A DNA stretch of 5,952 nt from Oscillospiraceae bacterium (GTDB taxonomy: Bacteria > Bacillota > Clostridia > Oscillospirales > Oscillospiraceae). A model generated the notes under the pieces. The model saw only the letters and a program-made list of their open reading frames with translations, did no database searches and was not told the origin of the DNA. The stretch covers positions 1 to 5,952 of the forward strand of contig JAISFB010000082.1 in the NCBI GenBank assembly GCA_031263805.1. Reading direction: 5' to 3'. Positions 5,705 through 5,952 of this stretch are shown in pieces (position 1 is the first letter of the stretch; each line of letters opens with the position of its first letter). The translations under genes and the position numbers were made by a program.

Positions 5705-5758
5705 AAAACGCCTCTGATCCGTGTTTTGGGGGATGAATCTATGGATTGGCAGTTATTA

Positions 5759-5767
5759 CCCCCCCCC
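5759..5767 (-). repeat. G9 homopolymer near the start of a coding frame
   Basis: Nine consecutive Cs on the plus strand (nine Gs on the coding strand) begin within codon 10 of the gene starting at 5795. It is the longest homopolymer in the window. Tracts of this length are prone to slippage in cells and to miscalls in sequencing. Only a ten-G version keeps the frame open. Confidence 0.85.
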
Positions 5768-5803
5768 AATTTTTACCGCTTGTAAGTTCTAACATTGATT
5801 TTT

Positions 5804-5809
5804 CCTCCT
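5804..5809 (-). promoter_or_regulatory. ribosome binding site defining the ATG at 5795
   Basis: AGGAGG on the minus strand, 8 bases before the ATG at 5795, sits in the 19-base gap after the preceding gene. It shows that translation enters from upstream of the G9 tract, not at the TTG (5769) that begins the longer open frame. Confidence 0.8.
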
Positions 5810-5814
5810 AAATA

Positions 5815-5952
5815 TTATTTTCGCCCGGCGTCAGCCTTAGCCTCCGCCAGCATATACACGCAAAGCGCCCCGATCCCCGTTACAACGCAAACCACCCGCG
5901 CCGCCACGCTCTCAGTAACCCCAAACGCAGCCGCGTTCGCGCTTATAAACGC
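5815..5952 (-). CDS. C-terminal part of a small membrane protein, possibly holin-like
   Basis: An open frame enters from the right edge and ends with TAA at 5815. The 45 visible residues begin AFISANAAAFGVTESVAARV and contain one hydrophobic segment (about visible residues 16-36, VCVVTGIGALCVYMLAEA) followed by a short basic tail ending AGRK. This shape and the position just before a tail-tip-like gene suit a phage holin or another small phage membrane protein, but no decisive motif is visible. It lies 19 bases upstream of the next gene and is probably co-transcribed. The start lies outside the window. Confidence 0.6.
   Translation of the reverse strand, partial: AFISANAAAFGVTESVAARVVCVVTGIGALCVYMLAEAKADAGRK

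Larger units (their letters stand above)
5524..5795 (-). pseudogene. short phage-cassette gene broken at a G9 tract
   Basis: The ATG at 5795 has AGGAGG 8 bases upstream, so a real gene begins here with MLELTSGKNW. It then enters nine Gs (5759-5767). With nine Gs the frame ends after 18 residues (...GGVITANP, stop). With ten Gs it would continue for 90 residues to ...EEMIWFRNTILGGVI and stop at 5524. With eleven Gs it would stop after 13 residues. The far end is supported as coding because its TAA overlaps the next ATG (TAATG) and the ribosome site of that next gene lies in its last codons. The middle (about 5615-5710) is full of palindromes and looks more like an inserted repeat than ordinary protein sequence. 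I do not recognise the family. The location between a holin-like gene and a tail-tip-like gene suggests a phage-derived role. Confidence 0.5.

Noticed and set aside
5543..5785. 80-codon plus-strand frame opposite the broken gene
   Set aside because: It lacks a ribosome site, is antisense to the cassette and is driven by the palindromes.
1..5952. tRNA, rRNA, CRISPR array, riboswitch or transposase
   Set aside because: None was seen on either strand: no cloverleaf, no regularly spaced repeats, no transposase motif.

Overview
The window looks like chromosomal DNA of a GC-rich member of the Clostridia, most likely an Oscillospirales-type gut anaerobe. The lineage is inferred from the SigH-like sigma factor, GGAGG-type ribosome binding sites, sigma-A-type promoters and a clostridial signature in a small gene remnant. 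Nothing here fixes the genus.

Left part (1-4408): every gene is on the minus strand, so it reads from right to left. The order is ruvC, ruvA, ruvB (the complete Holliday-junction resolvasome), then glmM (phosphoglucosamine mutase, for cell-wall precursors), then a short SigH-like sigma factor. ruvC and ruvA overlap by 16 bp, ruvA-ruvB are separated by 51 bp and ruvB-glmM by 34 bp, so these four look like one operon driven by a promoter just upstream of ruvC. The sigma factor has its own consensus promoter inside an AT-rich island. That promoter lies so close to the first ATG that translation probably starts 18 codons further in. The first 8 bases are the likely start (Met-Tyr-Asp/Glu) of the next minus-strand gene.

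Middle part (4409-4878): divergent from ruvC on the plus strand is a 38-codon remnant with a very good ribosome binding site. It resembles the N-terminus of a conserved clostridial protein with a C-R-D-K-D-C motif and stops right after that motif. It marks a likely rearrangement or insertion boundary. To its right are an orphan consensus promoter that runs straight into a terminator-like hairpin, a perfect 13-bp bidirectional terminator hairpin, and a minus-strand terminator.

Right part (4879-5952): a phage-like minus-strand cassette. It holds the 3' end of a small membrane protein (possibly holin-like), then a short broken gene, then a glycine-rich protein of the kind found at phage tail tips. 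Both of the latter genes are out of frame at G-tracts: one G9 tract and two G5 tracts that share the octamer TCCGGGGG. In all three cases one added G restores the frame. This could be phase variation, gene decay or systematic homopolymer undercalling. The short gene also contains a cluster of palindromes resembling a small repeat element. This region is the most unusual part of the window. The rest is ordinary housekeeping DNA.
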